DNA of 33,040 nucleotides, from contig NZ_MUGW01000059.1 in NCBI RefSeq assembly GCF_002217285.1, positions 1 to 33,040 on the forward strand, read 5' to 3'. The notes below the pieces were generated by a model. That model ran no database searches and was not told the origin of the DNA. It saw nothing but the letters and a program-made list of their open reading frames with translations. How positions within the stretch are numbered: the first letter of the stretch is position 1; every line of letters starts with the position of its first letter. This DNA is from Flavobacterium hercynium (GTDB lineage: Bacteria > Bacteroidota > Bacteroidia > Flavobacteriales > Flavobacteriaceae). The position numbers were made by a program, and so were the translations under genes. Below are positions 8,474 through 17,471 of the stretch, one piece after another.

Positions 8474-9742
8474 TTACATTGTTGCTTTTAATGCTTTTGC
8501 CTCAGCAGTCATTTCTAAAGCTTTGTAAACTCCTAATAATGTTTTAGATACATCTGTATTTTTAGGATCTAACTCATTTGCTTTTTTAAGGTAAGGAATA
8601 ACCGCTTTAAAAACACCTTCTCTTTGTGCTTTTAATACATCATAACGCTTCATATCTTTAGCAGAAGTTCCCAATTTGTTCATTTCATCAATGATTGGTT
8701 TCTCAGCTTCTAATTTTAAAGCTGCAAGGTTAAGATAAGCGTTTGTATAATTAGGATTGATTTCGATCGCTTTTAAATAATATTTTTCAGCGTCAGCAGC
8801 GTTTTTAGCATTTGCACTAATAACGCCTAAGTTAAAAACTAAATCAGCATTTTTTGGATCTTTCTCTAAAGCTTCGTTTACTAATTTTTTGTAAGTATCA
8901 AAGTCTTTAGTTTCCAAATATAAATTTGCTTCTGTTAAAAGTAAAGAAGAATCATCCGGATTTGTTTTTCTTGCATCTGAGATCGCTTTTTTAGCATCTT
9001 CGATACGTCCTTTTTGAACTAAAATCAAAGCTAAGTTTTTATAGATCTCACCTCTTTTAGAAGGAATAGCTTCTGTTTTTGGGTTTTCGTGAGTTCCAAG
9101 TTTTACAGCTAAATCTCTGTCTTTAGCATTACTAAAACCATCTTCGTTACCGTTAGCTTTATTTGATGCTGTATAACTAGTTCCTTTTCCTGAGAAATTA
9201 ACTTTCTTTAATTCTTCATACATTGGTAACGCAGTATCGAAATCCTGAGCATTTACCGCTGTTGAAGCAGCGTAGTAAAGGTTAACAGTATCTTTTCTGT
9301 CTAATAAGTAAGCATCATATAATTTTTTTGCTCCTTCAGAATGTTTGTTTGCCTGTGTATCAGCGATTGCTGAATTAATCAATTTACCTTTAATATCTGT
9401 AATTGAAGCAGCTGCCTGAGTAGAATATTTAACTTTTCCAGAAGCTTTTTCAATTTCAATTAATTGTTTGTAGCTCTCAGCAGAAAGAGATAAATTTTTA
9501 CCTGTATCAACACTTTTATTCGCTAACTCTAAATAAGCGTTACCTTTTACAAAGTAAAACTGCGCTTGTTCAGCCTCTTTTGCGTTAACTATTGAGTTTT
9601 CAGCATCTTTTAATATTGTAAGTGCTCCTTGAGCATCTCCACCTTTTAATGCTTTTTCAGCACCTTTTATTTGATCTTTTTGAGCAAAAGTAGCTACCGA
9701 AATCAATAATGCTGACGCAAGTATTACATATTTACTTTTCAT
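8474..9742 (-). CDS. Secreted TPR protein
   Basis: A 422-residue protein with a signal peptide (MKSKYVILASALLISVATFA, cleavage likely before QKD), so exported to the periplasm or outer membrane. The mature part is rich in TPR motifs, clearest in GEIYKNLALILVQKGRIEDA, AISDARKTNPDDSSLLLTEA, ADLVFNLGVISANAKNAADA and AEKYYLKAIEINPNYTNAYL. It starts 50 bases downstream of the gyrA stop with no promoter-like box between them, so read-through from gyrA is likely. The partner and function are unknown. A TPR gene after gyrA is, as far as I recall, a conserved flavobacterial arrangement. Confidence 0.85.
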   Translation of the reverse strand: MKSKYVILASALLISVATFAQKDQIKGAEKALKGGDAQGALTILKDAENSIVNAKEAEQAQFYFVKGNAYLELANKSVDTGKNLSLSAESYKQLIEIEKASGKVKYSTQAAASITDIKGKLINSAIADTQANKHSEGAKKLYDAYLLDRKDTVNLYYAASTAVNAQDFDTALPMYEELKKVNFSGKGTSYTASNKANGNEDGFSNAKDRDLAVKLGTHENPKTEAIPSKRGEIYKNLALILVQKGRIEDAKKAISDARKTNPDDSSLLLTEANLYLETKDFDTYKKLVNEALEKDPKNADLVFNLGVISANAKNAADAEKYYLKAIEINPNYTNAYLNLAALKLEAEKPIIDEMNKLGTSAKDMKRYDVLKAQREGVFKAVIPYLKKANELDPKNTDVSKTLLGVYKALEMTAEAKALKATM

Positions 9743-9792
9743 AATATTCTAGTTTGTATTTAATTTTAATTATCCTGTGTGTTTCAATTTAA

Positions 9793-12435
9793 TTATTCCT
9801 CAGATTCTTCTTCTTCAGCATCATCTTCGTCTTCTGCATCTCCTTCATCATCAGCATCATCATCCTCTTCTACAGTACCGTCGTCTTCAAGAACTTCTAA
9901 ATCTGGTTTTACTCTTTCAATAACAGATTCTATAACGTTTCCATCTTCATCAACCACTACTTCTGCAGCATCGTCTTTCATAACTTTTGTTACAGCTGCA
10001 ATAGAATCTTTACCTTTTAAGTTAATCAATCGAACTCCTTGCGTTGCACGACCCATAACACGTAAATCCTCAATAGCCATTCTGATAGTCAATCCTGATT
10101 TGTTGATGATCATTAAATCATCAGCATCTGTTACAGCATTAATAGAAATTAATTTTCCTGTTTTCTCTGTTATATTAAGTGTTTTAACACCTTTACCACC
10201 ACGATTTGTAATTCTGTAAACATCTTCTCCATCATCGTCAACTAATTTGGTACGTTTTCCGTATCCATTTTCGGTTACTACTAAGATTTGAGAATCTGTA
10301 ACATCATTTTTACCAACAGTAACCATACCAATTACTTCATCAGTATCGTCTTTTAGTGTAATTCCACGAACTCCGGAAGCTGTTCTTCCCATCGGACGTG
10401 TTTTAGTTTCCTCAAAACGAACTAATTTACCAGATTTAACAGCTAAAATAATTTGGCTTTCTCCGTCAGTTAATTTTGCTTCAAGTAACTCATCACCTTC
10501 TTTAATTGTAATAGCAGCAACACCATTTACTCTTGGTTTAGAATATTTCTCTAAAGACGTTTTCTTCACCTGACCTTGTTTGGTAACCATTACAAGATTA
10601 TGACTGTTGATATAATCTTTGTCTTTTAAATCTTGTGTACAAATGAAAGCTTTTACTTTATCATCGCTTTCAATGTTTACTAAGTTTTGAATAGCACGTC
10701 CTTTCGCTGTTTTACTACCTTCCGGAATTTCGTAAACACGCATCCAGAAACATTTTCCTTTTTGCGTAAAGAACATCATATATTGGTGGTTGGTAGCAAC
10801 AAACATGTGCTCAAGAAAATCCTGATCTCTTGTTCCTGCGCTTTTTTGCCCAACTCCTCCTCTATTTTGTGTTTTGTATTCTGTTAGGTTTGTACGTTTG
10901 ATATAACCAGCATGTGAGATCGTAATTACTACATTTTCATCAGCAATTAAATCTTCTATACTTACGTCACCACCAGAATATTCAATTTGAGAACGACGTT
11001 CGTCACCGTATTTATCACGGATTTCAGCAAGTTCTTCTTTAATTAAGTTGGTTCTTAAATTAACATCCTCTAATAAAGCTTTCAAATGCTCAATTAATTT
11101 CATCAATTCTTCGTACTCCGCTCTTAACTTATCTTGCTCAAGACCTGTTAACTGACGTAAACGCATTTCAACAATAGCACGAGCCTGAATATCTGACAAA
11201 TTGAATCTTTCGATTAATTTATCTCTTGCTTCTTCTGTGTTTTTAGAACCTCTTATTAACGCAATTACTTCGTCAATATTATCAGATGCAATAATTAAAC
11301 CTTCTAAAATGTGAGCTCTTTCTTCTGCTTTACGCAATTCAAAACGAGTTCTTCTTACTACTACATCGTGTCGGTGCTCAATAAAATAGTGAATCATATC
11401 TTTCAGATTCAGCATTTGTGGGCGTCCTTTTACTAATGCAATGTTGTTTACACTAAATGACGATTGTAATTGTGTATACTTATATAAGGTATTCAAAACT
11501 ACGTTTGGTGTAGCATCACGTTTTAAGATGTAAACGATACGCATACCTGTTCTATCCGATTCATCACGGATATTGGCAATACCTTCAATTTTTTTATCGT
11601 TAACTAAATCAGCCGTACGTTTGATCATTTCGGCTTTGTTAACCTGATATGGAATTTCAGTAACAATGATGCATTCTCTTCCGTCTACTTCTTCAAAACC
11701 AACTTTTGCACGCATTACAATACGTCCTCTACCGGTTTTAAAAGCTTCACGAACTCCTTCATAACCATATATTACACCTCCCGTTGGAAAATCAGGTGCT
11801 TTAATATGTGTCATTAATTCATCAACCTCAATATCATTATTATCAAGATACGCCAAAGTACCATTAATAACTTCTGTTAAGTTGTGTGGAGGCATATTTG
11901 TTGCCATACCAACCGCAATACCAGTAGCTCCGTTCACTAATAAGGTAGGAACTCTTGTCGGCATTACTTTTGGTTCATATAAAGTATCGTCAAAGTTTAA
12001 TTGAAAATCGACAGTTTCTTTTTCGATATCTGCCATAATATCCTCAGATATCTTACGCATTCTCGCCTCAGTATAACGCATTGCTGCAGGACTGTCACCG
12101 TCGACAGAACCAAAGTTACCCTGACCATCAACTAATAAATAACGCATACTCCATTCCTGAGCCATACGTACCATTGCGTCATATACCGAAGTATCTCCGT
12201 GTGGGTGATACTTACCCAAAACTTCCCCTACGATTCTCGCAGATTTTTTATGAGCTTTATTCGAAAAAACTCCTAAGTCATACATTCCGTAAAGAACTCT
12301 TCGATGTACGGGTTTCAAGCCATCTCTAACATCAGGAAGTGCTCTCGATACGATTACTGACATCGAATAATCGATGTAAGCTGATTTCATTTCATCTTCT
12401 ATGTTAATAGGAATTAACTTTTCTCCTTCAGACAT
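9793..12435 (-). CDS. gyrA: DNA gyrase subunit A
   Basis: The 880-residue A subunit of gyrase cuts and rejoins DNA while GyrB hydrolyses ATP to add negative supercoils. Visible: RALPDVRDGLKPVHRRVLYG (31-50), the quinolone-resistance region HPHGDTSVYD with Thr82 and Asp86 at the positions of E. coli Ser83 and Asp87, the catalytic Tyr121 in MRYTEARM, and a C-terminal beta-pinwheel with repeats such as GRTASGVRGI and GRATQGVRLI. The GyrA-box-like motif is NRGGKG. The last 30 or so residues are almost entirely Asp/Glu with some Ala, an acidic tail that on the other strand creates a spurious Ser-rich frame. A promoter lies just upstream and a TPR gene follows in the same direction. Confidence 0.97.
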   Translation of the reverse strand: MSEGEKLIPINIEDEMKSAYIDYSMSVIVSRALPDVRDGLKPVHRRVLYGMYDLGVFSNKAHKKSARIVGEVLGKYHPHGDTSVYDAMVRMAQEWSMRYLLVDGQGNFGSVDGDSPAAMRYTEARMRKISEDIMADIEKETVDFQLNFDDTLYEPKVMPTRVPTLLVNGATGIAVGMATNMPPHNLTEVINGTLAYLDNNDIEVDELMTHIKAPDFPTGGVIYGYEGVREAFKTGRGRIVMRAKVGFEEVDGRECIIVTEIPYQVNKAEMIKRTADLVNDKKIEGIANIRDESDRTGMRIVYILKRDATPNVVLNTLYKYTQLQSSFSVNNIALVKGRPQMLNLKDMIHYFIEHRHDVVVRRTRFELRKAEERAHILEGLIIASDNIDEVIALIRGSKNTEEARDKLIERFNLSDIQARAIVEMRLRQLTGLEQDKLRAEYEELMKLIEHLKALLEDVNLRTNLIKEELAEIRDKYGDERRSQIEYSGGDVSIEDLIADENVVITISHAGYIKRTNLTEYKTQNRGGVGQKSAGTRDQDFLEHMFVATNHQYMMFFTQKGKCFWMRVYEIPEGSKTAKGRAIQNLVNIESDDKVKAFICTQDLKDKDYINSHNLVMVTKQGQVKKTSLEKYSKPRVNGVAAITIKEGDELLEAKLTDGESQIILAVKSGKLVRFEETKTRPMGRTASGVRGITLKDDTDEVIGMVTVGKNDVTDSQILVVTENGYGKRTKLVDDDGEDVYRITNRGGKGVKTLNITEKTGKLISINAVTDADDLMIINKSGLTIRMAIEDLRVMGRATQGVRLINLKGKDSIAAVTKVMKDDAAEVVVDEDGNVIESVIERVKPDLEVLEDDGTVEEDDDADDEGDAEDEDDAEEEESEE

Positions 12436-12475
12436 AAGTTGTTATATTAAATAATTATATTAGTTTCAAAGCGTG

Positions 12476-12483
12476 CCAAGATA
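12476..12483 (-). promoter_or_regulatory. Probable -7 box of gyrA
   Basis: On the minus strand this reads TATCTTGG, close to TAnnTTTG, about 41 bases upstream of the gyrA ATG. An A-rich stretch containing TTTC lies upstream in place of a clear -33 TTTG. Confidence 0.45.
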
Positions 12484-12642
12484 CGTTTTTTTGAAATTTT
12501 TTCAGCTATTTCCCTACACTTATTTCAATGATTTATTAACAACTTTATTTTCGCTTTTAGTTAATAAATTAAGCGTTTTTTAACGCTTTTATTGTTATTT
12601 TTTTTGTCTATTAGCTGTCAGGAGATCTCGATGGGTATGGTT

Positions 12643-12674
12643 TTTGTTTTTCAAACACTAATTCATTAAATTTA
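12643..12674 (+). promoter_or_regulatory. Probable clpC promoter
   Basis: TTTG (12643-12646) and TAAATTTA (12667-12674, TAnnTTTG with the last base changed) are 20 bases apart, placing the start site near 12681 and the clpC ATG at 12698. The 262-base spacer between gyrA and clpC holds these two divergent promoters and no gene. Confidence 0.5.
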
Positions 12675-12697
12675 CAATTACAATTCAATTAAATATT

Positions 12698-15244
12698 ATG
12701 GATGATAATTTTTCACCAAGAGTAAAAGATGTTATTACCTACAGTAAAGAAGAGGCCTTACGTTTAGGTCACGACTTTATTGGTACTGAACATTTAATGC
12801 TAGGCATTTTAAGGGATGGAAACGGTAAAGCCATTCATATACTTAATAACCTTGCTGTCGATCTGGACCATTTACGCAGAAAAGTAGAAATACTGAGTCC
12901 CGCTAATCAAAGCGTTGAAGTCAATGCCGAAAAGAAAAATCTTCATCTTACGCGACAGGCGGAAAGAGCGTTGAAGACTACTTTTCTTGAAGCAAAAGTA
13001 TTTCAGAGCTCTTCTATTAGCACAGCACACCTGCTTTTATGTATCCTACGAAACGAAAACGATCCAACAACCAAGCTATTGAATAAGCTAAAAATAGATT
13101 ATGACATAGCTAAAGAACAATATCTAAATATGACGCCAAGCGAAGAAGAATTCTTAGAAAACTTGCCAAGAAACGAATCGTATAATGACGATTCAGGACA
13201 AGATGACAGTCTTAAAGAAAGTAGTTTTAATAATCCAGCCAATAAGTCAAACAAAAAATCAAAGACTCCGGTTTTAGATAATTTTGGGAGAGATTTAACA
13301 GAAATGGCGGAAGAAGGAAAACTTGATCCGGTAGTAGGACGCGAAAAAGAAATTGAACGTGTTTCTCAAATCCTAAGCCGTAGAAAAAAGAATAACCCTC
13401 TTTTAATTGGAGAACCGGGAGTTGGTAAATCTGCTATTGCAGAAGGATTGGCTTTGCGTATTATCCAGAAAAAAGTATCTCGTATTCTTTTCAACAAACG
13501 TGTAGTAACTCTTGATCTTGCCAGTTTAGTAGCAGGAACAAAATACCGCGGTCAGTTTGAAGAAAGAATGAAAGCGGTTATGAATGAACTTGAAAAAAAT
13601 GATGATATCATTCTTTTCATCGATGAGATTCATACTATTGTTGGTGCAGGCGGAGCTACAGGTTCTCTTGACGCTTCTAATATGTTTAAGCCAGCTTTAG
13701 CAAGAGGTGAAATTCAATGTATTGGTGCTACAACTCTTGATGAGTACAGACAATATATTGAGAAAGACGGTGCTTTAGAAAGACGTTTCCAAAAAGTAAT
13801 TGTAGAACCAACTTCTGTTGAAGAAACTATTGCAATTTTGAACAACGTAAAAGACAAATACGAAGATCACCATAATGTAACCTATACTCCGGAAGCTATT
13901 GAAGCTTGTGTTAAATTGACAAACCGATATATGTCGGAGCGTTTTTTACCGGACAAAGCTATTGATGCTCTTGACGAAGCAGGTTCTCGCGTACATATTA
14001 CTAATATTGATGTTCCTAAACAAATTTTAGATTTAGAACGTCAGTTAGAGGAAGTGCGTGAAAACAAAAACCTGGTCGTTAAAAAACAAAAATACGAAGA
14101 GGCTGCAAAACTTCGTGATGATGAAAAACGTATTGAAAAAGACCTTGCGATTGCACAAGAACAATGGGAAGAGGATTCTAAAAACAACAGAATTGAAGTA
14201 ACAGAAGATAATGTTGCCGATGTTGTTTCGATGATGACTGGAATTCCTGTAAACAGAATTGCGCAAACAGAAAGTAATAAATTGGCTCAATTACCAGAGT
14301 TAATTCAAAATAAAGTAATTGGTCAAAACGAAGCAGTTTTAAAAATTGCACGTTCTATTCAACGTAACAGAGCCGGACTTAAAGATCCTAACAAACCAAT
14401 CGGTTCGTTTATTTTCTTAGGTCAGACTGGAGTTGGTAAAACACAATTGGCTAAAGTTTTAGCTAAAGAATTATTCGATTCTGAAGATGCATTAGTTCGT
14501 ATCGACATGAGTGAATACATGGAGAAATTTGCGATTTCACGTTTAGTTGGAGCGCCTCCGGGATACGTTGGATACGAAGAAGGTGGTCAATTGACTGAAA
14601 AAGTTCGTAGAAAACCATATTGTGTTGTTCTTTTAGATGAGATTGAAAAAGCGCATCCAGATGTGTTTAATATGATGCTTCAGGTTTTAGATGATGGTTA
14701 TTTGACAGATAGTTTAGGTCGCAAAATCGACTTTAAAAACACGATCATCATTATGACTTCTAATGTTGGAGCACGTCAGTTAAAAGATTTTGGTCAGGGT
14801 GTTGGATTCGGAACTGCTGCTAAAGTAGCGCAAGCTGATGATAACTCTAAAAGCATTATCGAAAACGCATTGAAAAAAACTTTTGCTCCTGAATTCTTAA
14901 ACAGAATTGACGATGTAATCGTATTCAATAGTTTAGAAAAAGCTGATATTGACTTGATTATCGAAATCGAGCTTAAAAAACTTTATTCACGTATTGCTGA
15001 ATTAGGGTATAAATTAAGCTTAACTGACAGAGCTAAAGCTTTTATAGCTGACAAAGGTTTTGACAAACAATTTGGAGCGAGACCTCTAAAAAGAGCGATC
15101 CAAAAATATGTTGAAGATTCGTTAGCAGAAGAAATCATTACTTCAAAAATTCACTCAGGTGATGAAATCATGATGGATTTAAAAGATGATTCTCAAGAAC
15201 TTTCTGTAGAAATACACAAAGCAGAAGAACCTAAAAACCAATAA
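12698..15244 (+). CDS. clpC: ClpC-type AAA+ unfoldase of the Clp protease
   Basis: An 848-residue class-I Clp ATPase that unfolds substrates and feeds them to ClpP in the cytoplasm. Domains in order: double Clp-N repeat (about 1-150, FIGTEHLMLGILRDGNGKA and STAHLLLCILRNEND), linker, D1 AAA+ with Walker A GEPGVGKS (238-245) and Walker B ILFIDEIHT, a UVR-like middle segment KYEEAAKLRDDEKRIEKDL (which separates ClpC from ClpA), D2 with Walker A GQTGVGKT (575-582) and Walker B VVLLDEIEKAHPDV, and C-terminal FGARPLKRAIQKYVEDSLAE. The tail is charged. It is transcribed divergently from gyrA, with its own promoter and terminator. Confidence 0.95.
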   Translation: MDDNFSPRVKDVITYSKEEALRLGHDFIGTEHLMLGILRDGNGKAIHILNNLAVDLDHLRRKVEILSPANQSVEVNAEKKNLHLTRQAERALKTTFLEAKVFQSSSISTAHLLLCILRNENDPTTKLLNKLKIDYDIAKEQYLNMTPSEEEFLENLPRNESYNDDSGQDDSLKESSFNNPANKSNKKSKTPVLDNFGRDLTEMAEEGKLDPVVGREKEIERVSQILSRRKKNNPLLIGEPGVGKSAIAEGLALRIIQKKVSRILFNKRVVTLDLASLVAGTKYRGQFEERMKAVMNELEKNDDIILFIDEIHTIVGAGGATGSLDASNMFKPALARGEIQCIGATTLDEYRQYIEKDGALERRFQKVIVEPTSVEETIAILNNVKDKYEDHHNVTYTPEAIEACVKLTNRYMSERFLPDKAIDALDEAGSRVHITNIDVPKQILDLERQLEEVRENKNLVVKKQKYEEAAKLRDDEKRIEKDLAIAQEQWEEDSKNNRIEVTEDNVADVVSMMTGIPVNRIAQTESNKLAQLPELIQNKVIGQNEAVLKIARSIQRNRAGLKDPNKPIGSFIFLGQTGVGKTQLAKVLAKELFDSEDALVRIDMSEYMEKFAISRLVGAPPGYVGYEEGGQLTEKVRRKPYCVVLLDEIEKAHPDVFNMMLQVLDDGYLTDSLGRKIDFKNTIIIMTSNVGARQLKDFGQGVGFGTAAKVAQADDNSKSIIENALKKTFAPEFLNRIDDVIVFNSLEKADIDLIIEIELKKLYSRIAELGYKLSLTDRAKAFIADKGFDKQFGARPLKRAIQKYVEDSLAEEIITSKIHSGDEIMMDLKDDSQELSVEIHKAEEPKNQ

Positions 15245-15275
15245 AAAAGGTTTATTTTTTTCTAACAAAAATAAC

Positions 15276-15308
15276 AAGCCCGTTACGTTTTCATAACATA
15301 ACGGGTTT
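15276..15308 (+). terminator. Terminator after clpC
   Basis: AAGCCCGTTA (15276-15285) pairs with TAACGGGTTT (15299-15308) including one G-T pair, around a 13-base loop. The following T-run is short and interrupted, so efficiency may be moderate. Confidence 0.7.
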
Positions 15309-15349
15309 ATTCTTTAGGTCAAATCCTATATTTATCAAAAGTAAATAGC

Positions 15350-15357
15350 TATTTTTG
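15350..15357 (+). promoter_or_regulatory. Possible -7 box of the rimB-rimK gene
   Basis: TATTTTTG is an exact TAnnTTTG match 31 bases before the ATG at 15388. No clear -33 TTTG at the usual spacing was found. Confidence 0.35.
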
Positions 15358-15387
15358 ATTATTAAATTCTATTATAAAAAATAACGT

Positions 15388-16758
15388 ATGCTTCAAAACA
15401 AAGTCATTTTAGGTAGCGAAGAATGGTGCTCATTTCCAGAACTTGGTATCCCGACCATCAAGGCTCGTGTCGATTCCGGAGCCAAAACTTCGGCAATGCA
15501 CGCCATAAACATAGCTCCTTTTATTAAAAATGATGCCAATTGGGTGAAATTCGATATCAATCCGATTCAAAATAATACTAAGACTATCATTCATTGTGAA
15601 GCTCCGTTAGTTGATAAAAGGATTGTAAAAAGTTCAAGCGGTTTTAGAGAACATCGTTACGTAATTCAGACAAATTTAAAAATTGGTGATGTTAAATGGC
15701 CAATCGAAATGACTTTGACGAATCGTGACTCAATGGGATTCCGTATGCTTTTAGGCCGTGAAGCCATGAGCGGACGTGTATTAGTTGATCCTGAAGAAAA
15801 ATATCTTTTAGGACAACCTTCTTCTGAAGCCTTAAAGGAATTGTACCAAAATTCAGAAAAAGCAACTTCCGGTTTAAGAATTGGTCTTCTGGCCAGTAAT
15901 CCGGAATTGTACAGCAATAAAAGAATCATGGAAGCAGGTGAAATGCGTGGACATGAAATGCATTTCCTGAACATCAAAGAATGTTACATGAAACTGGATG
16001 CAAAAACACCTGAAATTCATTATCGCGGTGGAAAAATATTAAATCAGTTTGACGCTATTATTCCAAGAATCAGGCCTAGCATTACTTTTTATGGTTGTGC
16101 TCTAACCCGTCAGTTTGAAGCTTTGAAGGTATACTGCCTTAATTCAGCTGCTGCTATAACACAATCGAGAGACAAGCTATTTTCATTGCAATTGCTTTTG
16201 AATAGTGGAATTGACATACCAACAACTGGTTTTGCAAACTCTCCTTTGGATACTGATAATTTAATTAAAATGGTTGGAGGCTCTCCCCTAATCGTTAAAC
16301 TTTTAGAAGGAACCCAAGGAAAAGGTGTTGTATTGGCTGAAACCAAAAAAGCAGCAGAAAGTGTTATCAATGCTTTTAAAAGCTTAAATGCTAATATCTT
16401 GGTTCAGGAATTCATCAAAGAAGCAAACGGAAAAGATATCCGTTGTTTTGTAATCGACGGTAAAGTAGTTGCTGCTATTCAGAGAGAAGCAATGCCAGGT
16501 GAATTTAGAGCTAATATTCATCTTGGAGGAACAGCATCTGTGATAAAAGTGACTCCTGAGGAAAAAAAGATCGCCATTAAAGCTGCAAAGGCAATGGATT
16601 TGAAAGTTGCCGGTGTTGACATCATCCGATCATCAAAAGGTCCGTTATTATTAGAAGTAAACTCTTCTCCTGGTTTAGAAGGAATTGAAGGTGCTACTAA
16701 TAAAGATATTGCCGGAGAAATGATTAGAGCGATTGAAAAGAATTTCAAACTCTCTTAA
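15388..16758 (+). CDS. RimB-RimK fusion: retropepsin-like protease plus ATP-grasp glutamate ligase
   Basis: A 456-residue two-domain protein. Residues 1 to about 150 match the 'ATP-dependent zinc protease' (RimB, DUF/PF05618) family, an aspartic-protease-like fold with the DSGAKTSAMHA motif (Asp29). From about 165 onward it is a RimK-type ATP-grasp ligase: LLASNPELYSNKRIMEAGEM, NSAAAITQSRDKLFSLQLL, the glycine-rich loop EGTQGKGVV (about 307-315), GKDIRCFVIDGKVVAA, REAMPGEFRANIHLGG and the metal-binding VAGVDII...LLLEVNSSPGLEGIEG. RimK adds glutamates to the C-terminus of ribosomal protein S6; RimB is its protease partner in RimABK systems. Fusion of the two suggests adding and removing activities on one chain. 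The substrate here is inferred. It stands alone between two terminators. Confidence 0.85.
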   Translation: MLQNKVILGSEEWCSFPELGIPTIKARVDSGAKTSAMHAINIAPFIKNDANWVKFDINPIQNNTKTIIHCEAPLVDKRIVKSSSGFREHRYVIQTNLKIGDVKWPIEMTLTNRDSMGFRMLLGREAMSGRVLVDPEEKYLLGQPSSEALKELYQNSEKATSGLRIGLLASNPELYSNKRIMEAGEMRGHEMHFLNIKECYMKLDAKTPEIHYRGGKILNQFDAIIPRIRPSITFYGCALTRQFEALKVYCLNSAAAITQSRDKLFSLQLLLNSGIDIPTTGFANSPLDTDNLIKMVGGSPLIVKLLEGTQGKGVVLAETKKAAESVINAFKSLNANILVQEFIKEANGKDIRCFVIDGKVVAAIQREAMPGEFRANIHLGGTASVIKVTPEEKKIAIKAAKAMDLKVAGVDIIRSSKGPLLLEVNSSPGLEGIEGATNKDIAGEMIRAIEKNFKLS

Positions 16759-16786
16759 GTTTTTACAAAACTAAAAATTATAAAGC

Positions 16787-16825
16787 AGCTTTGTTGAAGT
16801 ATAAAACTTCGACAAAGCTTTTTTT
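16787..16825 (+). terminator. Strong terminator after rimB-rimK
   Basis: AGCTTTGTTGAAGT (16787-16800) pairs along its full 14-base length with ACTTCGACAAAGCT (16806-16819), one G-T wobble, 5-base loop, followed by T7. Confidence 0.9.
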
Positions 16826-16845
16826 AAACTCAAAATCTAAAAAAA

Positions 16846-17364
16846 ATGGTGTTGCTTCCCTATCTTGATATCATTTGCCGAAGTGTGGCTGTTTACTTTT
16901 TTATGACAATCGCTTTGCGCGTATTTGGCAAAAAAGAACTTTCGCAATTGAACACAGCCGACATTATACTCATTCTATTGATTAGTAATTCGGTTCAAAA
17001 CGCAATGGTAGGCCCTGATACTTCTCTCTGGGGCGGATTAATAGCTGCTTTAGCTTTGTTTATTATTAACTTTGTTATAAAAAAACTAACTCACAAATAT
17101 AAACTGCTAGGCGATTTACTTATAGATAAGCCAGAAATCCTGATTCATAATGGAAAACTTGATTTTAAAACTTTAAGCAAATTAGACATTTCTAACGATG
17201 AATTAAAAGAAGCGATGCGTGAACACGGTTTAGAACATTTTGTTGATGTAAAACTCTGTATGCTCGAAATTGATGGTACCATAAGCGTCATTTCAGAGGA
17301 TAAAAAACATCTTAAGCAAACGCATTACAAAAGAAAACACAATCACAAGAATCTTAGAAAGTAA
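16846..17364 (+). CDS. DUF421 (YetF-like) membrane protein
   Basis: A 172-residue protein with two to three N-terminal membrane spans (SVAVYFFMTIALRVFG, ADIILILLISNSVQNAMVG, GLIAALALFIINFVIKKL) and a soluble C-terminal domain containing KPEILIHNGKLDFKTLSKLD and ELKEAMREHG, the arrangement of the YetF/DUF421 family. Members are found in many bacteria and linked to spore or membrane stress roles in Bacillus; the biochemical function is unclear. The tail is rich in His and Lys (KQTHYKRKHNHKNLRK). The ATG at 16846 sits just after the preceding terminator, leaving little room for a promoter, so it may be expressed by read-through or from a promoter inside rimB-rimK. Confidence 0.85.
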   Translation: MVLLPYLDIICRSVAVYFFMTIALRVFGKKELSQLNTADIILILLISNSVQNAMVGPDTSLWGGLIAALALFIINFVIKKLTHKYKLLGDLLIDKPEILIHNGKLDFKTLSKLDISNDELKEAMREHGLEHFVDVKLCMLEIDGTISVISEDKKHLKQTHYKRKHNHKNLRK

Positions 17365-17435
17365 TTCCTTAAAAAGCATAATCACTTAAATATCAACAAA
17401 CTAAATATTATTAAAGAAAAATCTTAGCTATATAC

Positions 17436-17461
17436 TTTGTTATACTATGTATTTTGTTATA
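17436..17461 (+). promoter_or_regulatory. Direct repeats in front of the PadR gene
   Basis: TTTGTTATA occurs at 17436-17444 and again at 17453-17461, 17 bases apart, within a T/A-rich segment ending 10 bases before the PadR ATG. The words TATAC and TATGTAT around them resemble the ATAC/GTAT half-sites often bound by PadR-family proteins. An autoregulatory operator overlapping the promoter is plausible but inferred. Confidence 0.4.
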
Positions 17462-17471
17462 TATTAGCCAC

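Noticed and set aside
9779..10219. Plus-strand Ser-rich frame opposite the gyrA 3' end
   Set aside because: It is the antisense of the Asp/Glu tail of GyrA and has no independent support.
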